DNA of 40,439 nt from Actinomycetota bacterium (GCA_005790505.1 SXUP01000027.1:1-40439); one strand, 5' to 3'; positions 22,994 to 32,469 are shown, counted from the stretch's first letter. A program made the numbers and translations. The notes: a model not told the origin generated them from the sequence alone.

Positions 22994-24091
22994 GTGTACA
23001 AGGTCCATTTAGAAATTGATGCACGCCATGAAACAGCTCGTACCGGAGTTGCTCACACGCATCGTGGCGACTATGAAACTCCGTGCTTCATGCCAGTCGG
23101 AACTCGTGGTGCTGTGAAGTATTTGAGTGCTGCCGACTATGCAGCTTTGGGTGCGCGCATCGTGTTGGGTAATACATATCATCTGATGCTTCGTCCTGGG
23201 GCAGATGTTGTCGCCCACTTCGGAGGGCTGGGAAAGTTCACCGGTTGGGAAGGCTTGACCTTGACAGACTCGGGTGGCTTTCAAGTGTTTTCTCTTGATC
23301 CAAAAGTAGATGACGATGGCGTCACCTTTCGCTCCACATATGACGGGTCATCCCACCGATTCACGCCTGAAGTTGCCGTCGTCACCCAAGAGTTGATCGG
23401 CGCAGACATTCAGATGGTGCTCGATGTATGTGCATCGCTGCCATCTCCACCTGACATCATTAGACAAGCACTCGAGCGCACAACGGAGTGGGCCGTGCGT
23501 GCAAAAAATACGCACACGCGCGTTGATCAGAGCCTCTTTGGCATTGTGCAGGGTGGCGTGGATGAGTCAATGCGTCGGGAGAGCGCACAGCGCACCCATG
23601 AAATCGGATTTGACGGATACGGAATCGGTGGTTTGTCGGTGGGTGAGACCCGCTCTGAGATGTTGCCCGCGTTGGCTGCGGCTATCCAAGAACTTCCCTC
23701 AGATCAGCCGCGTTATCTAATGGGAGTGGGGGATCCGGCATCGCTCGTCGAGGCCGTTGCGTTGGGTGTGGATCAATTTGATTGTGTTCTGCAGACTCGG
23801 CTGGGTCGTCACGGAACTGCTTTGACCTCTCAAGGTCGTGCAAATATTAAAAATGCTGTCCATCGACTGGCTGATGAACCTCTCGATTCCTCCTGTTCCT
23901 GTTGGGTGTGTGCCCAGCACTCACGGGGTTACATTCGCCATTTATTTCAGGTCACCGAGCCCACGGCGTCGCGATTGGTCTCGATACACAACATCTCTTG
24001 GACTTTGCAACTCATGGAGGCCATCCGTAATGCCATTCGGGATGGCTCGTTTGGCAGTTTGCGGGCACAAATCCTGAATGTTTGGGGCTAG
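22994..24091 (+). CDS. tgt: tRNA-guanine transglycosylase (queuine/preQ1 insertion)
   Basis: Exchanges guanine-34 of GUN-anticodon tRNAs for preQ1; 365-residue TIM barrel. Features: GETPCFMPVGTRGAVKYL-like (YETPCFMPVGTRGAVKYL), LGNTYHLMLRPG, LTDSGGFQVFSL with the substrate-binding Asp, FGIVQGGVDESMRRESA, GGLSVGETRSEML, and RYLMGVGDPASLVEAVALGVDQFDCVL broken into the catalytic Asp region (VDQFDCVLQTR). The zinc site is CSCWVC followed by a His in SIHNISW. The GTG start is inferred from the family N-terminus. It is expected to work with QueA upstream. Confidence 0.97.
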   Translation: MYKVHLEIDARHETARTGVAHTHRGDYETPCFMPVGTRGAVKYLSAADYAALGARIVLGNTYHLMLRPGADVVAHFGGLGKFTGWEGLTLTDSGGFQVFSLDPKVDDDGVTFRSTYDGSSHRFTPEVAVVTQELIGADIQMVLDVCASLPSPPDIIRQALERTTEWAVRAKNTHTRVDQSLFGIVQGGVDESMRRESAQRTHEIGFDGYGIGGLSVGETRSEMLPALAAAIQELPSDQPRYLMGVGDPASLVEAVALGVDQFDCVLQTRLGRHGTALTSQGRANIKNAVHRLADEPLDSSCSCWVCAQHSRGYIRHLFQVTEPTASRLVSIHNISWTLQLMEAIRNAIRDGSFGSLRAQILNVWG

Positions 24092-24094
24092 GAT
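24089..24094 (+). promoter_or_regulatory. -10-like hexamer before yajC, overlapping the tgt stop
   Basis: TAGGAT starts with the TAG stop of tgt and ends eight bases before the GTG at 24103. It suggests a separate start of transcription for yajC-secD-secF. The TA is given by the stop codon, so the match is only partly informative. Confidence 0.35.
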
Positions 24095-24102
24095 TCTTCT
24101 CC

Positions 24103-24456
24103 GTGCTTAACCTTGTACTTGCCGCCGCGAAAGACTCCAACAATGGCGGAAGCGTCGCCTTCCAGTTGGTCTTTTTTGGGGCCATTTTTGCCGCAATGTA
24201 TTTCTTGCTCCTTCGCCCCCAACGTCGTCGAGTCAAAGACGCTCAATCCCTCCAAAAAAGCATAAATGAAAATGATGAGGTTGTGTTGAATTCAGGTGTG
24301 CTTGGATTTGTATCTGCTATTGACGGTGACATCGTGTGGCTTGATATTGCAGATGGCGTCGAAATTCGAGTCTTGCGTAGTGCCATTGCACGCAAGATTG
24401 ATCCGTCAAAAGAAGCAGCGGGCGGGCAACCTCTTGGCGATACAGACGACAAATAG
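24103..24456 (+). CDS. yajC: preprotein translocase subunit YajC
   Basis: A small accessory subunit of the Sec translocon, one N-terminal membrane span and a cytoplasmic tail. The span is AFQLVFFGAIFAAMYFLLL, followed by RPQRRRVKDAQSLQKSI and the family core DEVVLNSGVLGFVSAIDGD. The GTG at 24103 gives 117 residues; the TTG at 24082 would add seven and overlap tgt. It lies six bases upstream of secD and in the same order as in other actinobacteria. Confidence 0.93.
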   Translation: MLNLVLAAAKDSNNGGSVAFQLVFFGAIFAAMYFLLLRPQRRRVKDAQSLQKSINENDEVVLNSGVLGFVSAIDGDIVWLDIADGVEIRVLRSAIARKIDPSKEAAGGQPLGDTDDK

Positions 24457-24461
24457 AAATC

Positions 24462-26012
24462 ATGCGTCGGCGTTTATGGTGGTCTCTTGTCGGAGTGCTT
24501 GTCGTGGGACTTGGTGGATTTGGTGGCAATCTTGCCGCTGGCAATCATCCGTCACTGGGTCTTGACCTGCAGGGTGGCGCTTCGGTCACGCTAGAACCTA
24601 TCGGCACCTTTGATCCTGCGGCTCTAGATGTTGCTGTTGACATTATTCGCAAACGCGTCGACTCGATTGGTGTTTCTGAGCCAGAAATTATTCGCCAAGG
24701 CAATACTGTCGTGATTAATCTTCCCGGGGTCAAAGACCAAAAGGCTGCCCTCGAACTAGTCGGTAGTTCTGGTGAGGTTTTGTTGCGTCCCGTCAAGCAG
24801 ATGGGCTCAACTCAAACGACAACAACCTTGCCATCAGGCGTGACAACGACAACACTCGCCTCTACAGCCGTGACAACAACAACAACAATCGCGGCGACAT
24901 CAGGTGGTCCGGGAAGTGTTCGGCTTGCAGCCAACACAACAATTCCAGCGGCAACCGATTCAACCCAGGCATCCACAACAGCAACGACGATTGGTGGTGT
25001 TAGCGATACTGTGCTACCTCCCCAAGATGATCGGGACCGCGACGCGGTGTTGCCTGGAGAAAAAGATGACTTTGTTTATCTTGTCGGACCAAGTGGGGGT
25101 ACTGGCGAAATTTTTAATAACAACGCCTCTGCAGAAATTAATAACGGTGCATGGGTAGTTAATGTGAGTTTGCGGGACGGCGCCCAAGGATCTGATCAGT
25201 GGAATGCTTTGGCAACGGCATGCTTCAACGGCACCGAGGTTTGTCCAACAAAGCAACTAGCAATCGTTCTGGACGGCAAAGTGATTTCTGCGCCAACAGT
25301 ACAAGAGCCTGTTTTCACGGGGGGCAACGTGCAAATCAGCGGGTCTTTCACCGAAAAAGAAGCCAAGCAGTTGGCAAAGTACCTTCAATTTGGCGCAGTT
25401 CCTGTTCGCTTCAGTGCACCGACTGTGCAGACTGTTTCGGCTTCACTTGGAAAAGACTCATTAAAAGCAGCAATCGTGAGTGGACTCATTGGCATCTTGC
25501 TGGTGTTGTTGTTCCTCTTGTTTTATTATCGCATGATGGCCCTCGTGGTGGTCGGTGGGCTTGCTGTATCTGGCTTGCTTTTGTGGAGCGTCATCTCGTG
25601 GCTGTCCAAGACAAATGGTCTGGCTCTTACCTTGTCTGGTGCTGCTGGCATTATCGTGTCGATCGGGGTCACAGTCGATTCCTATGTAGTTTTCTTTGAG
25701 CGACTAAAAGACGATGTCAAAAGTGGGCGAACGCTCAAGAATTCAGCGCAAAGGGGCTTTGAGAGCGCTTGGCGAACAATTCTTGCAGCAGACACTGTTT
25801 CACTCATAGGCGCCCTTGTGCTGTGGTGGTTGACGGTTGGCTCTGTGCGGGGATTCGCATTTTTCTTAGGACTCTCCACCTTGACTGACATCGTCGTGTC
25901 GTATTTCTTCACGAGACCGACAGTGTTGTTGTTGTCTAGAACCAGATTTTTAACGAGTGGCCGCGTTCTCGGGGTCAGACGTACGCCAGTCGGATCTCTA
26001 GGAGACGCATGA
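24462..26012 (+). CDS. secD: protein translocase subunit SecD
   Basis: A polytopic membrane protein (516 residues) that drives late steps of export with SecF using the proton motive force. The N-terminal membrane span (WWSLVGVLVVGLGGFGG) is followed by the signature LGLDLQGGASVTLEP, a periplasmic P1 domain, and five further spans in the C-terminal half (from LKAAIVSGLIGILLVLLFLLFYY on, with GIIVSIGVTVDSYVVFFERLKDD, the conserved D/E/R region). Residues about 110-185 form an unusual Thr/Ala/Ser-rich insert with runs of TTTT. That low-complexity linker separates P1 from the rest of the periplasmic part. The stop overlaps secF by four bases. Confidence 0.96.
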   Translation: MRRRLWWSLVGVLVVGLGGFGGNLAAGNHPSLGLDLQGGASVTLEPIGTFDPAALDVAVDIIRKRVDSIGVSEPEIIRQGNTVVINLPGVKDQKAALELVGSSGEVLLRPVKQMGSTQTTTTLPSGVTTTTLASTAVTTTTTIAATSGGPGSVRLAANTTIPAATDSTQASTTATTIGGVSDTVLPPQDDRDRDAVLPGEKDDFVYLVGPSGGTGEIFNNNASAEINNGAWVVNVSLRDGAQGSDQWNALATACFNGTEVCPTKQLAIVLDGKVISAPTVQEPVFTGGNVQISGSFTEKEAKQLAKYLQFGAVPVRFSAPTVQTVSASLGKDSLKAAIVSGLIGILLVLLFLLFYYRMMALVVVGGLAVSGLLLWSVISWLSKTNGLALTLSGAAGIIVSIGVTVDSYVVFFERLKDDVKSGRTLKNSAQRGFESAWRTILAADTVSLIGALVLWWLTVGSVRGFAFFLGLSTLTDIVVSYFFTRPTVLLLSRTRFLTSGRVLGVRRTPVGSLGDA

Positions 26013-27151
26013 TGGCTGGCAGATTTTCTCGTCTATATCGTGGTGAAACAACGGTTGATTTTTATGGCCGACGTAAAATTGGCTTCGCACTTTCCCTTTT
26101 TGTCGGGGTCATAACAATCGTGTCTCTCCTGTCACAAGGTCTCAATCTAGGCATCGACTTTAAAGGGGGTGTGGCTTGGGAAGTTCCATCGACGCAATCT
26201 TTTGGGCTTGATGATGCAAAGGACGTCCTGACAACCAATGAAATTGATCCCAAAGATGCCAAGATCCAAACCTTGACCTCTGGTTCAGACAAACGAGTTC
26301 GTATTCAAGTCGGTGATCAAGCTCCTGAAAAAATTACCACCTTGAAAGAAGCCTTCGCAGCAAAGGCCGATGTCGATGCCGATCAAATTAGCGTGGCAGC
26401 AGTTAGTTCGACATGGGGACGCAGCATTACGGAAAAAGCAATTCGCGCGCTTGTGGTGTTTTTTGCATTGGTGTCTCTGTTCATCGCATTTCGCTTCGAA
26501 TGGAAGATGGCGATTGCCGCGATTGTGGCGATGGTCCACGACGTACTCGTCAGCGTAGGCGTCTATTCACTTCTTGGTTTAGAGGTAACACCCGCGACGG
26601 TGGTGGCTTTCCTGACTATCTTGGGATTCAGTTTGTACGACACCATCGTTGTTTTTGACAAGGTACAAGAAAACGACGAACGTTTTAAAACAACCCGCGC
26701 TTCATATGGTGACATTATAAATGTGTCAATGAATCAAGTTTTGATGCGCTCGTTGAATACGAGCATTGCAGCTATTTTGCCTGTACTGAGTTTGCTCCTA
26801 CTTGGTTCTTTGGTGATGGGTGCCATTGCTCTTCAAGAGTTTGCCGTGGCCTTGCTCGTCGGTCTCACTACGGGTGCATATTCTTCTATTTACATTGCGA
26901 CACCTTTGTTCGGGTTACTCAAAGAGCGGGAGGCAAGGTTTGTTGGTCTGCGCGGTCAACGAGCCCTTGGTGAAGAAATGACGCGTTTGATTGTTACTGG
27001 TGCCGCATCTGGTCGTCGGGCGACGCTTCAGCGGTCAGAAGCCACTCGGGATAGCGAGGCGGTTTCACGAACTTCGTCGGACCAGGATTCAATGACCGTT
27101 GCCACAGTGTTGAGTCATCCTCCACGCCCTCGTAAAAAGGGACGCCGCTAG
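26009..27151 (+). CDS. secF: protein translocase subunit SecF
   Basis: Partner of SecD in protein export, 380 residues. The first span (GFALSLFVGVITIVSLLSQG) is followed by LGIDFKGGVAWEV, the SecF signature. The C-terminal membrane half has FRFEWKMAIAAIVAMVHDVLVSVGVYSLL and LTILGFSLYDTIVVFDKVQEN, with the conserved D and K residues. NTSIAAILPVLSLLLLG follows. A basic C-terminal tail ends in RPRKKGRR. Two adjacent ATGs (26009, 26012) are equally possible; the first overlaps the secD stop. Confidence 0.96.
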   Translation: MMAGRFSRLYRGETTVDFYGRRKIGFALSLFVGVITIVSLLSQGLNLGIDFKGGVAWEVPSTQSFGLDDAKDVLTTNEIDPKDAKIQTLTSGSDKRVRIQVGDQAPEKITTLKEAFAAKADVDADQISVAAVSSTWGRSITEKAIRALVVFFALVSLFIAFRFEWKMAIAAIVAMVHDVLVSVGVYSLLGLEVTPATVVAFLTILGFSLYDTIVVFDKVQENDERFKTTRASYGDIINVSMNQVLMRSLNTSIAAILPVLSLLLLGSLVMGAIALQEFAVALLVGLTTGAYSSIYIATPLFGLLKEREARFVGLRGQRALGEEMTRLIVTGAASGRRATLQRSEATRDSEAVSRTSSDQDSMTVATVLSHPPRPRKKGRR

Positions 27152-27168
27152 CGCAAGGTGCTATTCGG

Positions 27169-27174
27169 TAGCCT
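27169..27174 (+). promoter_or_regulatory. -10-like hexamer for leaderless rel
   Basis: TAGCCT is followed by six bases (TGCATC) and the ATG at 27181. It does not overlap a stop codon, so the match is not helped by upstream coding. There is no Shine-Dalgarno sequence. Confidence 0.5.
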
Positions 27175-27180
27175 TGCATC

Positions 27181-29400
27181 ATGGGTACCGTAGACAGAGT
27201 TCTTCCATGGAGAAGACACCACAGCGCTCCGGTTAATGAACTTGGCTCGCTGTTGTTGAGTTATCGCCAACGCCATCCCAAGGCCTCTGTTTCAACAATT
27301 AATAAGGCGTATGAAATGGCGCGTGAAGCCCACCACAATCAGATGCGCTCAAGCGGTGAGTCCTATATCAATCACCCCATTGCTGTCGCTCGTATCGTGG
27401 CCGATATCGGGCTTGATGAGATCTCGCTAGTAGCAGCACTTTTGCATGATGCGGTTGAGGACACAGAGATTACGCTTGCAGATGTTGAACGTGACTTCGG
27501 CAGAGAAGTTGCCACGATTGTTGACGGCGTAACCAAACTTGAGCGGTTGCATTTTGATTCTCATGAAGAACAGCAAGCAGCGACAATGCGTAAAATGCTT
27601 GTATCAATGGCCAAGGATCTTCGTGTTCTGGTTATAAAGCTTGCTGATCGGCTACACAACATGCGCACGCTCGCCGGGGTGCCTCCCGACAAGCAGCAAA
27701 GAGTCGCCCAGGAAACTCTCGATATCTATGCACCTCTGGCGCATCGGCTCGGAATGCAAGAGATGAGGCAAGAACTCGAAGACCTTGCTTTCGCCGCAAT
27801 TTATCCGAAGCGCTATGCAGAATTAGACCAACTAGTACAGACGCGCTCACCTGAGCGTGACATCTTCTTGGCTCGGTCAGTCGCCGAAGTGCTTGCTCGT
27901 TTGTCAGATGTACAAATTAAGGCTGAGGTCACGGGTCGAGGAAAACATCTCTGGAGTATTTACGAAAAGATGGTGCAAAAAGAGCGTGACTTTGATGACA
28001 TCTTTGACCTTGCTGCAATTCGCATCATCGTGGACAATGTTCGAGATTGTTATGCCGCTCTTGGTTGCATTCATGGAAAATTCAAACCAGTGGTTGGTCG
28101 TTTTAAAGACTACATCGCAATGCCTAAATTCAATCTTTATCAGTCGCTGCATACGACGGTCATTGGACCGGGTGGCAAACCCCTCGAGATCCAAATTCGC
28201 ACGAGCGAGATGCATGACCGAGCGGAGCGCGGGGTCGCTGCACACTGGGCTTATAAGGACAATTCTGCTAGATCAGACATTGATTGGCTGAGCACCATCA
28301 TCGATTGGCAATCTGAAATCAATGATCCATCACAATTTATGGAGAGCCTCAAGACAGACCTGGAGCAGGATGAAATATTTGTATTCACACCCAAAGGTCG
28401 CGTCATCACCTTGCCGCTCAAAGCAACCCCTGTTGATTTTGCGTATGCCGTGCATACAGAGGTCGGGCATGCTTGTATCGGGGCGCGAGTCAATGGGCGG
28501 CTGGTATCGCTAAATTCAGAACTTCGTTCTGGGGATACATGTGAGATATTCACTTCGCAAGTAGAGGACTCAGCCCCATCTCACGACTGGTTGGGCTTCG
28601 TCGAATCACCCCGTGCAAAAAACAAGATTCGCCAATGGTTTTCCCGTGAACGTCGCGAAGACATGATTGAGGTAGGCCGTGATGAATTGACGGCAGAGTT
28701 GCGACGCGAGGGACTTCCGGTTCAAAGAATATGGACGTCGGAAGCATTCCTTCATGAACTTGACGCCCTAAGTTATGTTGACATTGATACTTTGTTCGCT
28801 GCAATCGGAGAGCACCATGTATCTGCTCGCGGGTTTGCCCAACGAATTGCGCGGATTGTGCGGGGTGATACAACCGACGAGCAGATGTCAGTCTCAAGTC
28901 GCATAGATCAACCCGAAACACATCACCGCACATCGCCTGGCATTCATGTTGACGGCATTGATGACATTTTAGTGCGGCTATCTAGATGCTGTACGCCAGT
29001 TCCCGGAGATGACATCATTGGTTTTGTGACCAAGGGTCGGGGCGTGAGCGTCCACCGGTCTGATTGTGCCAACGCAATCTCGTTGATGAACGAACAAGCA
29101 GCTCGATTGATTGATGTGGAGTGGTCCGGCTCAGGTGAGGGTTCGGTCTTTAGGGCTGGTGTCGAGGTCGTAGCACTCGATCGAAGTCGGTTATTACGAG
29201 ACGTCGCCAATGCACTTTCAGAACAGCATGTCAATATCGTGTCGTGCAGCACAAACACCGGAGCCGACCGTGTTGCAAAAATGCGATTCGAATTTGAACT
29301 CGCCGATCCGAACCACCTTGACTCTGTTCTTCGCACCATCAAGTCAATTGAGGCCGTATACGACGCATATCGCATTGTTCCTGGTGCGAGTGCAGACTAA
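27181..29400 (+). CDS. relA: bifunctional (p)ppGpp synthetase/hydrolase (Rel/SpoT family)
   Basis: Controls the stringent-response alarmone; 739 residues, normal for long actinobacterial Rel. Domains in order: HD hydrolase with H89-D90 and E93-D94 in LLHDAVEDTE; synthetase with the G-loop GRGKHLWSIYEKM (R253) and EIQIRTSEMHDRAE; TGS with VFTPKGRVITLPLKATPVDFAY; a zinc-finger-like CCTPVPGDDIIGFVTKGRGVSVH; and a C-terminal ACT domain. Both catalytic domains look intact, so the protein probably makes and degrades (p)ppGpp. In mycobacteria apt lies upstream; here secF is directly upstream. hisS follows 11 bases later. Confidence 0.96.
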   Translation: MGTVDRVLPWRRHHSAPVNELGSLLLSYRQRHPKASVSTINKAYEMAREAHHNQMRSSGESYINHPIAVARIVADIGLDEISLVAALLHDAVEDTEITLADVERDFGREVATIVDGVTKLERLHFDSHEEQQAATMRKMLVSMAKDLRVLVIKLADRLHNMRTLAGVPPDKQQRVAQETLDIYAPLAHRLGMQEMRQELEDLAFAAIYPKRYAELDQLVQTRSPERDIFLARSVAEVLARLSDVQIKAEVTGRGKHLWSIYEKMVQKERDFDDIFDLAAIRIIVDNVRDCYAALGCIHGKFKPVVGRFKDYIAMPKFNLYQSLHTTVIGPGGKPLEIQIRTSEMHDRAERGVAAHWAYKDNSARSDIDWLSTIIDWQSEINDPSQFMESLKTDLEQDEIFVFTPKGRVITLPLKATPVDFAYAVHTEVGHACIGARVNGRLVSLNSELRSGDTCEIFTSQVEDSAPSHDWLGFVESPRAKNKIRQWFSRERREDMIEVGRDELTAELRREGLPVQRIWTSEAFLHELDALSYVDIDTLFAAIGEHHVSARGFAQRIARIVRGDTTDEQMSVSSRIDQPETHHRTSPGIHVDGIDDILVRLSRCCTPVPGDDIIGFVTKGRGVSVHRSDCANAISLMNEQAARLIDVEWSGSGEGSVFRAGVEVVALDRSRLLRDVANALSEQHVNIVSCSTNTGADRVAKMRFEFELADPNHLDSVLRTIKSIEAVYDAYRIVPGASAD

Positions 29401-29411
29401 CCTGAGGAGTC

Positions 29412-30689
29412 GTGCCTTCGTTTCAGACCAGCCCCGGAACTCGGGACATCATGCCGCCAGACGCCGCCCGTTGGCGTTCTTTCAACGCAATTTTTGCCGA
29501 TACGGTTGAGGCTGCTGGCTATGGATGCATAATCCCCCCAATCTTTGAAGACGCTGCGGTGTTCCATCGAATTGGGGAAGCGACCGATGTAGTTGCCAAG
29601 GAAATGTATGACTTTGACGATAAGGGCGGAAGGCATGTGTCATTGCGTCCTGAACAAACCGCAAGTGTGTGTCGTGCATTCGCCCAGCATCGACCGACGA
29701 CGCCATGGAAGGTGTGGTACACAGGCCCGAATTTTCGGTATGAAAAAGCCCAAGCGGGTCGATATCGACAATTTGATCAGGTAGGAATTGAGGCCCTCGG
29801 AGTCAATGACTCAGACCTTGACGTTGAAGTGATATCGCTGGCCTGGAAGTTTTATCAACGACTTGGGCTGTCAGGCGTTCAATTGGTGATCAACTCCCTG
29901 GGTGACGAAGGGGACCGAGCAAAATATGTTGACGCCCTGCGCCAATATCTGCAGTCCAATCAGGATGCGCTAACGCCAGAGGCGCGTCAAACGCTTGACC
30001 GCAATCCGCTGAGAGTTCTTGATTCCAAGCGCCACGCTGATATTGAGGTAATCGCTGGGGCGCCAACAATCAAGTCGTTCCTGAGCATTGAGGCGAATAA
30101 TCATTTTGAAAAAGTTCTTAATGGTTTGCGTATGTTGGAAATTCCGTTCCATCAAAATGAATATCTTGTTCGAGGACTTGATTATTACCGCCGTACAACT
30201 TTTGAGTTTGTTTCGACTGCGCTTGAGTCGGCACAAAACGCCATTGGCGGTGGCGGTCGATACGACGGGCTGGTGCAGACGTTGGGTGGTCCAGATACGC
30301 CTGGCATTGGGTTTGCATTAGGACTTGATCGCACATTGTTGGCCTGTGATGCCGAAGGTGTTTTTGGAGCACCCAAATCCTCAGTCGATGTTTTTGTGGT
30401 TGATGTAATTGATGGCAGACAGGCACTTGTCGTGACAAATCGCATTCAAGACGCCGGGTACAGTGCTGACCGAGCCTTTGATGCACGCAGCATGAAAGCG
30501 CAAATGAAATCTGCTGATCGAAGTGGTGCTCGTTTTGCCGTGATCATTACCTCTGAAGAGTTTGAAAGTAACAACTGCATAATTCGTGATATGGCATCTG
30601 CCCAACAACAGACCATTGCAATAAAGGATTTAGTTGACTTTCTTGCCCGCAATTTAGGCGCGAAAATCCCACGGAGGCTCACCCCATGA
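29412..30689 (+). CDS. hisS: histidine--tRNA ligase
   Basis: Class II synthetase charging tRNA-His, 425 residues. Features: SPGTRDIMPPDAARW start, RPEQTASVCRAFAQH (motif 2 region begins), GPNFRYEKAQAGRYRQFDQVGIE, the histidine-specific LVRGLDYYRRTTFEF, and motif 3 in GGGRYDGLVQTLGGP with GIGFALGLDR. A C-terminal anticodon-binding domain follows (VDVFVVDVIDGRQALVVTNRI). The GTG at 29412 has GAGGAG upstream at the right distance. Its last four bases overlap aspS (ATGA). Confidence 0.97.
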   Translation: MPSFQTSPGTRDIMPPDAARWRSFNAIFADTVEAAGYGCIIPPIFEDAAVFHRIGEATDVVAKEMYDFDDKGGRHVSLRPEQTASVCRAFAQHRPTTPWKVWYTGPNFRYEKAQAGRYRQFDQVGIEALGVNDSDLDVEVISLAWKFYQRLGLSGVQLVINSLGDEGDRAKYVDALRQYLQSNQDALTPEARQTLDRNPLRVLDSKRHADIEVIAGAPTIKSFLSIEANNHFEKVLNGLRMLEIPFHQNEYLVRGLDYYRRTTFEFVSTALESAQNAIGGGGRYDGLVQTLGGPDTPGIGFALGLDRTLLACDAEGVFGAPKSSVDVFVVDVIDGRQALVVTNRIQDAGYSADRAFDARSMKAQMKSADRSGARFAVIITSEEFESNNCIIRDMASAQQQTIAIKDLVDFLARNLGAKIPRRLTP

Positions 30690-32449
30690 GCAGTACATCA
30701 ATGCGTACACACCTTTGTGGAGAGTTGCGGAATGCTGATATCGGCAAGACTGTCACGGTTTGCGGTTGGGTGGGTCGTCGGCGTGAGCATGGCGAGCGTT
30801 TGGCATTTCTGGATATTCGCGACCACTCGGGCATCATTCAGTGTGTCGTTGACAATGACGTAGACGTGCGAAGTGAATATGTCGTGCAGATAAAGGGAAC
30901 AATCCGGGCCAGACCAGAAGGAACAGTAAATGGCACTATCCCAACTGGTGAAGTTGAGATCGGGGACTGTGTCGTGGTCGTACTCAATAATGCCGAGCCT
31001 CCTCCATTTGCAATTGACGCCCGCACCGACGATGTTGACGAATTGACTCGTCTTAAATTTCGATATTTAGATATACGCAGGGAGCGTCTGCAAAAGAATC
31101 TGCGATTGCGGGCAGAGATTAACTCTGCCATCAGAACTGCAATGGAAATCCAGGGATTTGTTGAAGTAGAGACTCCGATGTTGATGCCGTCAACACCAGA
31201 GGGGGCGAGAGAATTCTTGGTCCCCTCGCGGAAAGAACCGGGCTCATTTTATGCCCTCCCACAATCTCCTCAACTGTGGAAACAATTATTGATGCTGGCT
31301 GGCGTTGATAGGTACTACCAGATTGCGCGTTGCTTGCGTGACGAAGACTTACGCGCCGATCGGCAGTACGAGTTTATGCAACTAGATGCCGAGATGTCTT
31401 TTGTGAATCAAGATGACGTGCTAACAGCGATCGGAGCGGCAGTTACTGCGGCTGCCACGGTGGCAACTGGCTCGGCGCCACCTGAAATAGAGCGAATGAC
31501 TTGGCGAGATGCGATGGAGAATTACGGCGTCGACAAGCCTGACCTGCGATTTGAAATGAAGTTGATTGACGTTACGTCAATTTTTTCCTCGACTGAATTC
31601 AAAGCTTTTGCTGGAGCAGCCTCAATAAAGGCAATCTGTGTTGACTCAGTCACCTATCCAGATGCCGCCGCATCTGGACGAAATAAGTTGGATGCATTTA
31701 CTGATCGTGCCAAAAAAATCGGAGCCAAGGGTCTGGTTTGGATAAAAGTCGGTACTGATTCAGCACTTGACTCTCCTGTGGCAAAGTTTTTGTCAGACCA
31801 AGAAAAAGTGGAGTTGTTGCAGACAACAGGCGCGACCCAAGGTGATTTGATTTTGATCGTTGCAGATGAATGGTCAACGACATGCGAAGTTCTAGGTCAA
31901 TTACGAAACGACATCGGACGTCCACCTGTACATGTAGGCCCTTATCGGTATGTGTGGGTGGTGGATTTTCCACTATTTGTCGGGGTTGATCCCGTTACTG
32001 GAGCACCCCGACCTGGACATCATCCTTTTTGCCATCCTCACCCGGAGGACATTCACCTCATGGAGACAGATCCACTCAAGGTTCGAGCGCTGGCCTACGA
32101 TCTTGTGTTGAACGGCTGGGAACTCGGGAGTGGCTCGATTCGAATTCATGAACCAGAACTACAGCGCAGGGTTTTTAATCTGCTTGGAATATCAGACGAA
32201 GAAGCTGATAAAAAATTTGGGTTTTTTCTGCAACCATTCAAATATGGAGCTCCTCCCCATGGTGGGTTTGCTTTCGGCATTGATCGCCTCACCGCCGTGC
32301 TGGCAGGAGAAGAAAATATTCGAGAGGTGATTGCATTTCCTAAGACTCAAAGTGGCACCGACCCGATGACTAATGCGCCGACGGTGGTTGACGCCAAACA
32401 CTTAACGGAACTTGGTCTGCGCGTCCTTCCTCCTCCAGCATCGGCGTAG
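30686..32449 (+). CDS. aspS: aspartate--tRNA ligase (possibly non-discriminating Asp/Asn)
   Basis: Class II synthetase of 587 residues, bacterial type with the GAD insertion. The N-terminal OB anticodon domain has VCGWVGRRREHGERLAFLDI; the catalytic core includes FVEVETPMLMPSTPEGAREF, motif 2 RCLRDEDLRADRQYEFMQLD, and motif 3 AFGIDRLTAVLAG with VIAFPKTQSG. Two residues I recall as hallmarks of non-discriminating AspRS, which also charge tRNA-Asn, are present: His35 in RRREHG and Gly79 in RARPEG. This suggests Asn-tRNA is made through the GatCAB amidotransferase route, not shown here. A strong ribosome-binding site (GGAGG) precedes the ATG, which overlaps the hisS stop. Confidence 0.97.
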   Translation: MSSTSMRTHLCGELRNADIGKTVTVCGWVGRRREHGERLAFLDIRDHSGIIQCVVDNDVDVRSEYVVQIKGTIRARPEGTVNGTIPTGEVEIGDCVVVVLNNAEPPPFAIDARTDDVDELTRLKFRYLDIRRERLQKNLRLRAEINSAIRTAMEIQGFVEVETPMLMPSTPEGAREFLVPSRKEPGSFYALPQSPQLWKQLLMLAGVDRYYQIARCLRDEDLRADRQYEFMQLDAEMSFVNQDDVLTAIGAAVTAAATVATGSAPPEIERMTWRDAMENYGVDKPDLRFEMKLIDVTSIFSSTEFKAFAGAASIKAICVDSVTYPDAAASGRNKLDAFTDRAKKIGAKGLVWIKVGTDSALDSPVAKFLSDQEKVELLQTTGATQGDLILIVADEWSTTCEVLGQLRNDIGRPPVHVGPYRYVWVVDFPLFVGVDPVTGAPRPGHHPFCHPHPEDIHLMETDPLKVRALAYDLVLNGWELGSGSIRIHEPELQRRVFNLLGISDEEADKKFGFFLQPFKYGAPPHGGFAFGIDRLTAVLAGEENIREVIAFPKTQSGTDPMTNAPTVVDAKHLTELGLRVLPPPASA

Positions 32450-32469
32450 GTCGCAGCGCTTCTTGCGAC
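32450..32469 (+). terminator. small hairpin right after aspS
   Basis: GTCGCA (32450-32455) pairs with TGCGAC (32464-32469) around an eight-base loop, beginning at the base after the aspS stop. No T-run follows, so it is not a clear intrinsic terminator. The 150-base gap to the next gene otherwise shows only AT-rich sequence (GCAATATTTAGATTATTCGG) that could hold a promoter. Confidence 0.3.

Noticed and set aside
22994-24091. A preQ1 riboswitch before queA or tgt
   Set aside because: The gaps before queA (9 bases) and tgt (25 bases) are too short to hold one.
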